A stretch of 64,000 bases of DNA from Lasiosphaeris hirsuta (GCA_030549175.1 JAUKUA010000003.1:3348001-3412000), one strand, 5' to 3'. Shown: positions 31,368-42,497, counted from the first letter of the stretch. Notes: generated by a model from the sequence alone, not told the origin. Numbers and translations are program-made.

Positions 31368-32873
31368 GTTGACTTCCGTGAAATCGTGGTGAAGCGGAAG
31401 CTTGCGGTGACATGTATGGAAGGTGTTTGGTGGTGACCGGTTGTGATTGGGATGTTGAAGATGGTGGAAGAAAAGGGGGTGAGCGATATGTGCCTTTTAT
31501 GGAAATACAGAGTTGTGTGTAGGTTTTGTAAGAGAAAGGAATTATTCACCAGCTGCTATTCCAAAGCTGTAGCTTCAGAACAGGTTCAAAGAAAGAATGA
31601 GCTGTGTTTTCAGGAATGAACGGGGGCATTAGGCGTAGGCCCTGTGAGAGAAAGGAAATATTCACTAATTATTTTTCCTTGGATGGGTTAGTTACAGAAC
31701 AAGTGTAAGGAAAGGATGACCTGCCCGTTTAATATTGCGAATGAGATGCGTAGGTACTTAAAAATGTAGCCGAGGATAATTGAGAAGAATTATTTACTTG
31801 GTACCATTCTCTAATTATATCTGCACAATACGGGTGAGGAAAGAACGAGTTGTCCATTCTAGATTGCGAATGAGGGTCTAGGTATTTGACAATGTAACCG
31901 ATGTCGATGGAAAATCGTGTTTTACATACTGCCATCCTCTGGCTGTGTTTGCACAAATAGAAACCAAACTGGAGGGAAAGAATGGGTTGTCCATTTCATG
32001 ATGCAAATCAAAGCGTTGGGAGTGAGGTGTGAGCCTTGCAAGATAACTTGACGAGACTCCATTATTCAACGGCTGTAACTTCAGAGTGCCTAGGGGGTGT
32101 AAGGGAGGAACGTTCGGTTTACTTGGTCTCTAGCAATGGGATAATGGCATTGTGGGGAATTGATGAGTGCTGGGAAGGAACGAGTTTTCCGTCGAAAATG
32201 TAATCGATGGCATTGTGTATGGGTACCGTAAGGATATGGAATCAGCCTTATCCGGTACGGAAGAAGGAAAATTTTACTCGGGTATGTGAACAATAGACAA
32301 CACCTAGCATTGTCGTGAAACAAGTGAAAGGCCTCGAAGAGATTGATCATTGATTGCAATGGCCCGGCCTGAATAGCAGCGCACCCTCCATCCTACTGTT
32401 GATCACGAAACTATTCCGAGACCACGCAAATAAGATATTGTGAAGGCCTGCCTCAAAGGGTAAAGTTTTTCGTTCTCTCAACGTGTATGAGTTTGGGTGC
32501 GAGGTCAGGGTCCATATTTGAAGATCTAGGTAGGGTTAGGGTCTGTTGTGCCGACGCCAAGGACCCTTCACGGCAGCCACAGTTCCCTAGTTGCCTAGCA
32601 AAACCTGCTCCGCCCCCACATGATCACTCATCCGCAGGTACCGCACGGGCCACCAAACGCTGCCCATGTCTGGCAAAGCGGTCTTTTTGCTTGCCCGCTG
32701 GCCACTGACTCGCCCCCAAGGAACAAGGAAGTCAGCGACCCAGACGGTATTTCCAAGGTTGCGTGCGTGCAACTGCTCTGCACCCGCCTCTACGCCTCCG
32801 CTCTCAAGGCCCCAAACTATTCTGACTGTTCTGACCGGCGGGGCGCGAATGAAGGAGTTGAAACGGAGGCGCC
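31368..32873. other. 1.5 kb gap holding degenerate tandem repeats
   Basis: This is the shared upstream region of the LPMO (minus) and Gtr1 (plus). Between about 31540 and 32290 a diverged unit of about 120-135 bp recurs (see the repeat entry). No coding exon is supported. Confidence 0.6.
31540..32290. repeat. Degenerate tandem repeats, unit about 120-135 bp
   Basis: A GGAAAGAATGRGTTGTCC-like word appears at about 31591, 31710, 31838, 31973, 32101 and 32172. Between copies, related words recur (ATTGCGAATGAG, GTAGGTAYTT, TGTAACCGATG, AATTATTCAC, GTAACTTCAGA). Copies are roughly 60-75 percent alike by eye. Confidence 0.6.
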
Positions 32874-34190
32874 ATGTCGGATCTCGATGCGACCTTGAGT
32901 CCCAGTGATGGGGCGCTGGGAACAGCTGAAGCCGCCGCCGCTTCGTCTCGGGCAGCGCAGGCCCAGCTCAAGAAGGTTAAGAAGCAAAAGGTGCTGCTGA
33001 TGGGCAAGAGCGGTTCCGGCAAGTCGAGTATGCGCAGCATCATATTTAGCAACTATTTGGCTCGCGACACCCGGAGGCTGTGAGTCCCGTTTCCTCATCA
33101 CCAGCCCCTTTTTGAAAGGCACCGTCGGACTGACACGGCCAACAGCGGCGCAACTATCGACATTGACCTCTCCCACGTCAAGTTCCTGGGGAACCTGACG
33201 CTCAACCTGTGGGACTGTGGTGGCCAAGAGGCCTTTATGGAGAACTACCTGTCGCAGCAGCGCGCCCACGTCTTTAGCAATGTCGGCGTGCTCATCTACG
33301 TCTTTGACATTGAGAGCCGCGACGTCGAGCGCGACTTGGCTACCTATGTTAACATCATCAGCGCCCTGGTCCAGTACTCGCGCGAAGCCAAGGTCTTTGT
33401 GCTCATCCACAAGATGGACCTGATCCAGCCCGCCGCCCGCGAGGCCGTCTTCGACCAGCGTGTCGCCGTCGTCCGCCGCAAGACGGCCGAAGCCGTCGCC
33501 ATCGTGCGCAAGCAAAAACCCGAGCTCCAGCAACAGCAGCTGCAACTCCAGTCCCCACAGTACAGTATCAGCCAGCACACCCCCTACGGCGGCGCGAGTC
33601 CCGCGGCCTCGTTCGGGGGCGCCATCCCCGACATCGACCTCGACATGCAGCTCTTCGCGACCTCGATCTGGGACCAGTCGCTGTACAAGGCGTGGGCGAG
33701 CATCATCCACGACCTGGTGCCCAACCTGTCCGTGATCGAGACCCAGCTGGCCAGCCTGGGCGTGGCCATCGACGCCGACGAGATCCTGCTCTTTGAGCGC
33801 ACCTCGTTCCTCGTCGTGTCCAAGTGGACGTCGCGCGAGGGCGAGCGCAACCCGTACGGCGACCGCTTCGAGCGCATGAGCAACATCCTCAAGAGCTGGA
33901 AGCACACGTGCTCCAAGTTCACGGGCACCCCGCGCAACGCCGAGCAGTTCTCCGAGTTCGAGTACAAGATGGGCACCACCTTCAGCATGTTTGTAACAAA
34001 GTTCACCACCAACACCTACGTCCTCGTGTGCATGCCTCCCGGCGAGGCGCGCATCAATAGCGCTAAGCTCAACGTCGCCGCCGCCCGCCCGTGGTTCAAG
34101 TTCCTCGACGGGCCTGTTGTCGGACCGCCGGGTGGCGTTCCTGTAGCTGCGAATGGGTGGGCTAGCGAGCCGGGGGGAAACGCCGAATAA
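32874..34190 (+). CDS. gtr1: Rag-family GTPase Gtr1
   Basis: A subunit of the Gtr1-Gtr2 heterodimer that signals amino-acid sufficiency to TORC1 at the vacuole. Exons 32874-33079 and 33146-34190 give 416 aa. The GTPase words are G1 GKSGSGKSS, the switch II word [14 protein letters not shown] (typical of Gtr1/RagA) and G4 HKMD. The intron falls just before [13 protein letters not shown], the family's switch I segment. The C-terminal roadblock-like half ([28 protein letters not shown]) mediates dimerisation. It is longer than yeast Gtr1 because of a Gln-rich insertion ([15 protein letters not shown]) in the middle and a glycine-rich tail, both common in filamentous fungi. Confidence 0.95.
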
Positions 34191-34681
34191 CGTGATAAGA
34201 GCAATATGGGAGTGGCGAACTTGTGCGGGATGCTCCGGAGTTGGATGTCGTTTGTTTGGGGAAGGGGCAAATATCCCTGCAGACCTTTGGTTTCAAGATG
34301 AATAGTTTTTATACGAGGGTGGTGATACCCACAGCAGCGGCGTCGGGGCGTTTAAAGGGGCATAGAAATACTAGCATACTGTGAGCATCATGCTGGGAAA
34401 CGCTCACAGATAGTTTCGAGACTACGCAAGGCAGACGAAGCCATTCCTTGAATACCCCTTTCTTGTCACTTTATAAATCTGTGACTTGACCGGTTTAAAA
34501 AGCTTTCTTATTGCTAGATGGAATCTGTGACTTGATCGGTTTTAAAAGCCCAGCCCATCCATCTCTCAATTGGCTAAAGCCGTAAAACGCCGGTATGGAG
34601 AAATGCCCAATGCACTACCTGTAGCCCTATGATAACTAACCCCGTTTCCGCTCCGTCAGTACGTAACTCATGATCCCAAAC
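34191..34681. other. Convergent 3' region with 28 bp direct repeat
   Basis: gtr1 and shp1 converge here. The only marked structure is a 28 bp imperfect direct repeat at 34476-34503 and 34522-34549. Confidence 0.6.
34476..34549. repeat. 28 bp direct repeat, two copies 46 bp apart
   Basis: AATCTGTGACTTGAYCGG followed by TTTAAAAAGC or TTTTAAAAGC occurs twice with two mismatches. It could be a duplicated 3'-end element or a small excision footprint. Confidence 0.85.
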
Positions 34682-36144
34682 TCAGGCCCACTTCACAACA
34701 GCAGTTCCTCCCCGCTTGAATTCGGCCAAATCTCCCAAAACCAAGTCCTTGTCGACATGGTCCTTGTTCGGGAACGTCGTTGAAACAACCCAGGCCCGGC
34801 TGGAGATAGCAGGCTCGGCTCGCTGGATGAAGTCGTAGACGTCGCCGACGGTCTGGGTCGTGTTGAAGCGTGCAGGGAGGCGTGTGCCGTCCGGCAGTTG
34901 AATGCGCAACATCAAGGTCGGCTGCGAGCTATCCACGCCCGTGGCCGAGCCTGCACCCGAAGCAGCGGCAGCTGGGGCCGCTGTAGTTGTGCTCGCCGCA
35001 GCCACCGGTGTCGCCGCCGCTGATCCGCCGCCTGGAACGGGACTGCCGAGCCGGCGGCCTTCTCCGCCAAACGGACGGTAGATTCTGGGTAGGATGCGAT
35101 AGTTCTCGTTGTGCTGTTGCAGTTTGACATCGACGCGCTGGTCGAACCGTACATTCATAAGGTGAAGTGGGGCTCTTCCCTGTCTTATCATTTGCAGATC
35201 TGCCTGGTTTTGAGGGTCGTCAAAGCGGCGCAGTTCGCCGTCGTCAATACTGAAACCGTCAGTCCAGATGTGAAGAACACGCTCCTCCGCCGGGCCGTCA
35301 GTCGGAGCCGTAGGGATGGCACTCGTGGCGGGGTCCGGGATTGCACGGCTCTCGACGCCGTCGCCGCCAAGAACCTGGCCTCCACCGCGGAATCTCGAGG
35401 GGCCGGCAGATGTAGAAGGCTCGTTTTGGGACCCTTTGGCATTCCTATAGCACTAACATTAGCGACTAGCAACTACAGGCTGATGTAATGCATGTACATA
35501 CGCCTTGGCCTTGGCCACGATGTCGTTGATTAGTCTTCTCGGGTCAGACGAACGCTGTGAGGGGTCCTGAACTGCCAGACCCGACTTCTCTCCGCCCGCA
35601 AACAGATCCCGGGGCACGTTCCGCTCATCGTCATCATCGTAGTCCTCGTCATCGTCGTCATCATCATCATCGTGACTGTGGCCGTGGCCGTGGCCGTGAC
35701 CACCACCACCACCACCACCCAAAGAGCTTAGCGTGGCGACACCGGTGCGCTTCTGGGGCTTCTTGCTAGCCGATGACGAAGACGCACTGGTGTACTGGGG
35801 CGCGGGACGTCCGTCTAAGGTTCTCGGGCCTGTGTATGTGGATGGAGAGGCAGTTGTGGAGGCAGCGGCAGCGGACTCGGGCGGGGGGATTCCATCTCTT
35901 TCCTCTACGTCTGCCCAGTACGACGTGACGCTAGGGTTCATGCTCCATTCATTGGCTTCAAGATACTCTTCGGCCTTTCAAATGTTAGAAGCTGTGGTGA
36001 GAAGTCTGGCAGTTACAAGGGAATGGAGGACAGGAGGACGGGAGGGCTGGGAGACTGTCAGCATACCTGTTGCGCAGTCGCGCCTGTGACCACGATGAAG
36101 GCATCGATGGCAGCGACTTTGGCTTCGGGATCAGGGTCCGCCAT
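34682..36144 (-). CDS. shp1: UBX-domain Cdc48 cofactor Shp1/p47 (UBA-SEP-UBX)
   Basis: An adaptor that links the Cdc48/p97 ATPase to ubiquitinated substrates. Exons 36144-36067, 35974-35502 and 35444-34682 give 437 aa. The domain order is complete. A UBA domain lies at about residues 1-45 (MADPDPEAKVAAIDAFIVV; AEEYLEANEWSMN), split by intron 1. A disordered middle is followed by a SEP domain (RVLHIWTDGFSIDDGELRRF; MIRQGRAPLHLMNV) and the UBX fold (LMLRIQLPDGTRLPARFN) to the end. It ends in GGTAVVKWA. The middle holds an unusual run of Gly, then a Gly-His repeat, then about ten acidic residues (GHGHGHGHSHDDDD), written in GGT/CAC/GAT-type repeats that may vary in length. Both splice junctions keep domain words. 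Confidence 0.95.
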
Positions 36145-36730
36145 TTTCAGATAACAGTGGGTGGTTATTTGTGCAAAATGGTTTACAATTGCCAGAAAGG
36201 ACGAGGCTTGTGGAAATCAGGACGTAGTGTTATGTTGTCCAGCTTTGGAGTTTAGCTTTGGCAATCAGGCAGCTCAGGGCGACGCTGCATTTGCCCCGCG
36301 GCGACGCTTCCAGGTTGTTTCAGCTGGCAGCTTCTAATTACGTAATCATCCCGCCCCACCGTTTGGATAGACAGAGCTGTTGGCTGTTTTGATGCTAGGT
36401 GCCTACTTTGCAACAAGGGAATAAATGCTAGGTGCAAAAGAATCAGCATTATGCTGAATTATACTACTAGCAGCAGGTATTTGGGTTGTTGAGCTCGTTG
36501 TGGTTTGTCGATTAGCTGGGTGTCACGGTGTCCCACCTCCCAGGCTAGCTTCGGCAAGCCCCAGCCCCCCCTGTCGTGTTGTCGTGCTGCCGAGCATTTT
36601 CCGCCTGCAATTCGCATTCGCATCTCAAGATCTCCGGACATCGGGGTACAGCATCAGCGGCGCCGGCCTTTCTTGGTAATTTTTCACTCTCGCCCTTGAC
36701 TCCGTGCTGCAGTTCAACGCCCTGCCCACC
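36145..36730. other. Divergent promoter region of shp1 and mim1
   Basis: 586 bp with no supported gene between two divergent housekeeping genes. Confidence 0.5.
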
Positions 36731-37183
36731 ATGTCTTCCGAAGAGCCAGCCAACCCGATGGCCGAGTCCGGCGTCACAATCCCGTCCGACAGCGAGCAGT
36801 ACTCAGGCGAGGATATCTCTACGTCACCCCCCTCGTCATCATCGCCCGCCGTCATATTGTACCAGCCGCCTACGTTCTGGTCGCTCCTGCGCGGTGCCAC
36901 CATCAACTTATTCTTACCGTTCGTCAATGGCATGATGCTAGGATTCGGGGAGCTATTCGCCCATGAGGCTGCCTTCAGGTTGGGATGGAGTGGCACAAGA
37001 GTAGGTTGCTCAGGTTGGCCCACCGGCCGCCCCATTTTGGAACACTGTTGGGGAATGGCAGCTAATCGGTCGCAGGTGTTCCCTCTGTCAATGCGAAGAT
37101 CCCACTCCGTCGGGCCTGGAATCGAAGCTGTTGAAAAGCCTAGGCAAAGGATCAGTCTGGACGACTTGGCCAGCTTGGAGTAG
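36731..37183 (+). CDS. mim1: Mitochondrial outer-membrane import protein Mim1/Tom13
   Basis: A small outer-membrane protein that helps insert alpha-helical proteins and assemble the TOM complex. Exons 36731-37000 and 37076-37183, separated by a 75 nt intron, give 125 aa. The signature is one membrane segment with conserved flanks: FWSLLRGATINLFLPFVNG then MMLGFGELFAHEAAFRLGW. The G-x-x-x-G spacing within the helix supports oligomerisation. The Ser-rich N-terminus faces the cytosol. The intron is a multiple of three and open in frame, so retention would insert 25 residues. The second exon supplies a divergent tail ending ISLDDLASLE. It is close to oxa1, another mitochondrial biogenesis gene, but they are separate transcripts. 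Confidence 0.88.
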   Translation: MSSEEPANPMAESGVTIPSDSEQYSGEDISTSPPSSSSPAVILYQPPTFWSLLRGATINLFLPFVNGMMLGFGELFAHEAAFRLGWSGTRVGCSGWPTGRPILEHCWGMAANRSQVFPLSMRRSHSVGPGIEAVEKPRQRISLDDLASLE

Positions 37184-37826
37184 CCAGTCAGTTGATGGCG
37201 ACTACAACGTCCAAGAAAACACCAGTGAAATAGACTTCACAGCGTTGCTGCGCTCGTTCCGCCCCGCTAAACAGGAGCACGGCAGGAGTCGCGACATAGA
37301 TGCTCCATACATTATCGCTCGCAAGGAGGCATTGGGGGGGGAGCAGAAAAACAGTCGCTGCAATAGCATGGCGGTGTATGTATACAAGCACTACGGAGGT
37401 CGGCCAAGGTTCGCAAAGCACCGAGGGCTCAAAAACGGGGTTTGGGATGATGGCATTGGGCATTCGCATCTGTAAATAGCGCTGCAGGAAGCCCACAGGT
37501 GTACATTGCCGGAGTAACAAGCCAAATCAGCACGGCATAGACAGTCCTCGATCTGCCAACGTGATCCTCCTGTTTGCGCACCATTCTGTGCTGCCTTGAG
37601 TCCTGAGAGCACTCGACACCCCGCCAGCCAGGCTGTCAGGTGTGCCGTCAGGTGTCTCGCCCCACTGTCTCAGGTAAGCTGAAAAGTGCTGTCCCCATGG
37701 AGGATCAATTCCTTGCCTGCCGAAGCTTACCCGCACGGGCCCAGAAAAAAAGTTATGGCTTCGCGCTTTTTGGCCGACAGCTGTTTTCTGAAGTTTGGGA
37801 CTTTCCTTCTCAGCAATCCAGACAAA
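37184..37826. other. Intergenic, promoter of oxa1
   Basis: 643 bp without a supported gene. Confidence 0.5.
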
Positions 37827-39318
37827 ATGCTTCCAAGCAGAGGGCTCGCCCGGTCGAGCCAGTCCCTAGGACTCGTTAGAGCAGCGGTAAGAATTGAACT
37901 CAAGCGAGGCCTTCGCTGGCCCCTCTGCTGACACGCCAAAAGGGGTTCCAGAAGCCTTCAGCTCGGCTCTCGACGCGACAGTTTGGCACGGCATTGCGCA
38001 ACAACGGCGCCTCGCTGCGCGGCACTCTTCATACCGATAGATCGATCACGAGAAGGATAGCCGGCCCCCTTGCAGCAACGCCCGCGTCCCAACAGCTCCT
38101 CACCTCACTCCGGCAAGCTCGCTACGCCTCGACACAACCCAGCACTCCCCCGGCCGCAGATGTACCGCCCCCGTCGGCAGACTTGTTTTCAAGCCCAATC
38201 GACTTGGAGGGAGCCGACCTCCTCAACATAACGGAGCGCATCGGCTTCCTCAAGGAGCTCGGCATCGAATTTGGCTGGGGCCCAACCTCATGCATGCAAT
38301 GGATCCTCGAACACATCTACATCGACCTAGGCGTTCCCTGGTGGGCCGCGATTGTCCTCATGTCGGTTGCTATCAGAGTGGCCATCTTCAAGCCCTCCCT
38401 TGAGGCCTCGATACATTCGCAGATACTGCAAGACCTGCGAAAGCATCCCCGCTACGAGAATGCGATGAGCAGACTGAAGGAGGCGGCCACGTCGTCGGAA
38501 AGAACGGGCATGACGGAGATTCGCAGAGAGATCAATCTCATGAACAAGGCGGCAGGTCTCAAGGCGTGGAAGGCTTTTGTGCCCATGATCAACATCCCCA
38601 TCGGTTTCGGGGTGCTCCGCTTGTTCCGCGCCATGGCCAGTCTCCCGGTTCCCAGCCTGGAGACGGGCGGCATCCTCTGGTTCACGGACCTGACGGTGGC
38701 TGACCCCTACTATATTTTGCCGGTGGTAGCAGGCGTTGTCTTTGCCGTCGCCATGAGGGTATGTATTGTGCCCCGCCAGCGAGACTCCAAGCTAACCGTC
38801 TTGACCAGGTCCCTCTTCCCTACATGGCCCCCGCGCAGCAGAAGACGATGAAGCTCGTCGGTGTCTTTTTAATACCGCTGTCGTTTGTGTTTACCATGTA
38901 CTTCCCATCCGGCCTGCAGCTCTACTTTCTTATCAGTGGTGCTCTGCAATGGTTCCAGTCGTGGGTATTTTACAGCCCGTGGTTCCGCACCCTCGCGGGC
39001 ATGCAACCGCTGAGACTGGGTGGAGTCGCTCCGACCGTCACAACTGCCCAAAGTGCGTGGCAGGCGCCCAGGGTGGTGGACACGACAGCAACGACAGAGT
39101 CGGACAAGAACTTTGTGGCCCCCCTCTACCAGACCGTCAAGGAAGGGCTTACTAATGTGAAAGATAAACTGGAAAAGAGGGCCGAAACGGGTACTAAGAA
39201 AAGCACTCTGAAGCAAGTGGAGGAGTATAACCAGAGGAGGGCTCTAGAGGACAAGGAGGATATGCTCGCGCGCCGCCGAGCCGCGCTGTTGAAGCGCAAG
39301 AGTAAGGATAATCAGTAA
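37827..39318 (+). CDS. oxa1: Mitochondrial inner-membrane insertase Oxa1
   Basis: Inserts mitochondrially and nuclear-encoded proteins into the inner membrane. Exons 37827-37886, 37943-38758 and 38809-39318 give 461 aa. The first exon (MLPSRGLARSSQSLGLVRAA) and the start of the second (KPSARLSTRQFG) form an Arg/Ser-rich matrix-targeting peptide. The YidC/Oxa1/Alb3 core spans about residues 120-340: PWWAAIVLMSVAIRVAIF, ILWFTDLTVADPYYILPV, VPLPYMAPAQQKTMK and the last helices around FTMYFPSGLQLYFLISG. The Lys/Arg-rich C-terminal tail (VKDKLEKRAETGTKKS; ARRRAALLKRKSKDNQ) is the matrix ribosome-binding coil. The intron at residue 292 falls between TM segments. Length matches fungal Oxa1. Confidence 0.95.
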
Positions 39319-40245
39319 GGTGATCACAGGCGAAGTAACAAAATTTGTACTACTATCACAGCTCCCTTAAGTTCCGCTGTTTTGAGACGGGCGGTATCAG
39401 TAGGCGTTTAGATGTGGGCAAAACCACAAGCCGAACTAACCAAGATAGCCTTGCATTGTGTGTGCAGCAGCATACCTAGGTAAACTCTAGGGCCACCACT
39501 CTTGCAATTATCTTGTGTGTAGGATATAGATATACCTATTTAACCGAGGGCAACGCAACACAATGACTGGTCGCTGGTTGGGAGCTAGCTACCATTTGGA
39601 GCCTACGTCATTCTCCCTTGCCGGGCACGGGGAGAGCCAGCTGCAAATGCAGGCATAGCGCTGATCACGTATGGTGAGATGCAGTGGCTTTTTGATGCCA
39701 TCCCCCCCTCCCGCAGCCCTCTGCGCCCGTCTCGACGCTGGTCTGGCCCCCAATTGGGGAGCCATCGGGGAGCCATTGGGGACCGATTGATGGATTGCCG
39801 GCCAGGCTGGCGGCCCAAGGCGGGTATTGGTGAGCACGTCACTGAGAAGGTGCCCGCATTCGGTTGGTGCCAAGCCGACCGTGGCCTTTGTCCTGGTCTA
39901 TTGCTGCGTGTGCGATCGCAGGGTGGTGGGGGAGCGGGGGGGGGGGGGAGGAGGGGAATGTTGGAGCTGGGGATGGGGAATGGGGATGTTGGTGTGTGAG
40001 AGTTTGTTTTTTGTTCGTCTGGCTGGTTGTTCTTATAAGGATGCATTTCCAGTCTTTTTTTTGTGATGATAATGCTTGGGATTCTGAGCTGAAGCAATAC
40101 CCACTCCCCGCAGATCCGCCAGCCCCCTGACATCACCATCGCCCCCTGAGATTTTGGGTCATTGTTGTTGTTGTTGTTTTTGTTGTTGTTTTCTTGTTTT
40201 TTTTTTTGGGGGGGGAAACGAAGCTGCAAGAGCAATTGAAGCAAC
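39319..40245. other. Intergenic with G-run and TTG microsatellite
   Basis: A G-run at 39938-39950 and a TTG/T-rich repeat at about 40161-40208 lie in the upstream region of the carbonic anhydrase. No gene is seen; long open frames on both strands here are products of skewed composition. Confidence 0.5.
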
Positions 40246-40883
40246 ATGAGCGCCATCCAAAAGAACGTCGAGGCCTCTTCGGAGCAGTACTCATCCACCT
40301 TCACCAAGGGCGACCTGGTTCTGCCCCCCGCCAAGAAGTATCTCGTCCTGACATGCATGGACGCTCGCATCGATCCGGCCCAGGCGTTCGGTATCGATCT
40401 GGGTGATGCGCATATCATTCGAAATGTCAGTCTGCCGGTTGAAGCTTGGGCGAGGAAACACGAGTTCTAACAAAAGATATTCCTTCAGGCCGGTGCCTCG
40501 GCTGTTGACGCCCTGCGCTCCATCGTCATTAGCGAGCAGCTGCTCGGCACCACCGAGATTGTGCTGGTCAAGCACACCGGGTGCGGCATGCTGACATTCA
40601 AGAACGAGGACGCGTACGGGGTGGTTGAGAAGTCTCTTGGGTGGGTTCTCCGAACCGAAGCAGAACTCGGGGGTAATATGGCGCTGACAAGTATTACCAC
40701 AGGGCCGAGGCCGTCGAGGAACTCAAGGCCAAGAGGTTCGACTTCCTGCCGTTTCCGCATCTGGAGAACGCTGTCGAGGACGATGTCAAGTTCTTGAAGG
40801 CATCTAAGCTGGTTCCCGACTCGGCCACCATCAGCGGCTGGGTTTATGAGGTCGAGACGGGCAAGACGAGGCGGGTCGTTTAG
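40246..40883 (+). CDS. Beta-class carbonic anhydrase
   Basis: Interconverts CO2 and bicarbonate. Exons 40246-40425, 40489-40640 and 40703-40883 give 170 aa, the short cab-type length. The zinc-site words are present: CMDARIDPAQ (first Cys plus the Asp-Arg dyad) and HTGCGML (His and second Cys). AGASAVDALRSIVIS follows the first intron and RISGWVYEVETGK-like sequence closes the domain (actual: ATISGWVYEVETGKTRRVV). No targeting peptide is seen, so a cytosolic site is likely. The donor of intron 1 is GTCAGT and that of intron 2 GTGGGT, both less common than GTAAGT but frame-consistent. Confidence 0.93.
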
Positions 40884-41099
40884 GGGCAGATATAAGGAGC
40901 AAGGTTATTGTTCCCGGCTATGTATCGCTATTTTGACATGATGCCTTTTCCATTTCTGCGTGTCCTTGGCCTCAAGATGCCCATACCAACAATGCTTCTC
41001 AAACTCACAATACCAACCCACACCGTAATAGCCTCAATTGATGGGAATACATATCATGGATCATGGGCAGGGATGGTGTGTAGGCAGCTGCTGTGTTTA

Positions 41100-42034
41100 T
41101 TAGATCGAGCCGCCGCCGTCTAGGGTACCAAAAGTCAGCATCACGTCTCGAGTCTAGGAACCTCAACAAAAGACTTACCAATAACAATGGTTGTGCCATT
41201 CGCATAATCGGCCCTCACCACATAGAGATATGCCTCGGCAATGTGATCTGGCGTAGCCACGAAGCCAACAGGCAGCTTGGCAGCCCCGCTCTCAAAGAGC
41301 TCCTCCTGCTTCTCCTTGGTGTGGCCCAGCTTGTCCCAGAGCTCCGTCTTGACCAGCCCCGGAACGACCGTGTTGACGCGGATCTTCTTCTCGGTCAGCT
41401 CGTCGGCCAGTGCCGTCGTCAGCGTAATCACGCCGGCATTGAGTGCGCTGCCCAGCGTTGCCCCCTTCTTGGGCCGCAGCGCCGCGCCGCCCGATGTCAG
41501 CGTGAGCGAGCCGCCGGGCTTGACGATGTCGTACTTTGCGAGAGCTGCGGGCTTTCACTTAGACTTGTACAGTACAGGAAAGCTTCAAAACATGCCTTTG
41601 CCCACGACGACGCTCCCCCAAAACTTGACACCAAAGAGGTACTTTGCCTCGTCCAGGTCCGCATCGGCAAGCGCGCCCCGGATGATCTTGTCGACGCTGG
41701 AGAAGACAAGGTGGTCCAAGGGCGCAATAGAAACCAAAAGCTGCGTGAAGGCAGCTTCGTCGCGCACGTTGCCGACCAAGCCCTGGACGCGGCCACTGAG
41801 CCGCTTCACGGCATCATCGACCTTGTCCTGCGAGGACGAGATGATGATGACCTGGGCGCCCGATTCGACTAGGATCTCTGCCGCGCCGAAGCCGATGCTT
41901 CGAATCGCGAGAAAATATGTTAGCCATTCATTCCAGATTTTATGTACTCTGCTCCCGGCAGCCGCTCCGTACCCAGAGGAACCCCCGATGACGGCAATCT
42001 TCTTGCCCGCGAGCTTGTCGGCGAATCTACTCAT
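41100..42034 (-). CDS. Short-chain dehydrogenase-like NAD(P)-binding protein with a GC-AG intron
   Basis: Four exons (42034-41973, 41897-41596, 41544-41179, 41119-41100) give 249 aa. The first junction rebuilds IGGSSGIGFGAAEIL, the Rossmann glycine motif. The second intron begins with GC (AAAG then GCATGT) and ends CGCAG; only this junction yields VGKALAKYDIVKPGGSLTLTSGG in frame. The last exon is 20 nt and adds the usual ending TIVIDGGGSI. The region where the catalytic Y-x-x-x-K should be reads ALRPKKGATLGSALNAG and has no Tyr, so it belongs to the fungal SDR branch that lacks the standard tetrad. Its activity is therefore uncertain. An in-frame ATG at 42055 would add seven residues. Confidence 0.9.
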
Positions 42035-42455
42035 TGTTTGGTGTTTTATCGACATGATGGGGAGCTGTCTTGCAGGGCTAGATGGGCCAGGTGGAAACGG
42101 GATCAATTGAGGAGAGCTTGAGGTTCTACAATTCATATTCATGCCAGGACTGCACCTGGTGTTTTATACTCGGTTCACCCGATGAATAATACATGGTTCG
42201 ACATCGGAGATAAGGCGCCGTGTGGATGGCGTCTTTACACGCTCCAATGGCGAGTAATATACCATTTGCGACTACCTAGATGGTGTGCCCATTCGTGATC
42301 GCCCCTCAAATTTGGTAGTCATGACCATACACACTCCATCCCTGGTTCGGTTGTTGGCTTCTTTAGCACACAAAAAAGCATTTATGGCATATCAAGAGGC
42401 ATATCAAGAGGCATATTCGTGTCGTGAAAGGACTTTTTTTTTTTTTTTTTTCATA
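42035..42455. other. Intergenic with short tandem repeats and poly-T at a transposon insertion site
   Basis: A 12 bp repeat (GGCATATCAAGA, about 2.6 copies) at about 42387-42416 and a T-run of about 22 bases at 42433-42451 lie directly left of the transposon. Confidence 0.6.
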
Positions 42456-42497
42456 ACGTATTTTATAAGCGAACGGATAATTTTCCGCCACCCCACC
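42453..42497 (+). repeat. Left terminal inverted repeat of the transposon
   Basis: 45 bp, perfect inverse match to 44241-44285. The outer bases ATA contain the TA target-site duplication. Confidence 0.95.

Noticed and set aside
32817..33905. 362-codon minus-strand open frame
   Set aside because: Antisense to gtr1, which has full GTPase motifs.
39603..40418. 271-codon minus-strand frame with a Lys/Asn-rich stretch
   Set aside because: The stretch is a translated TTG microsatellite and G-run, and it overlaps the carbonic anhydrase start.
41093..42110. Long plus-strand open frames
   Set aside because: Antisense to the SDR-like gene, whose spliced frame has the Rossmann motif and a standard C-terminus.
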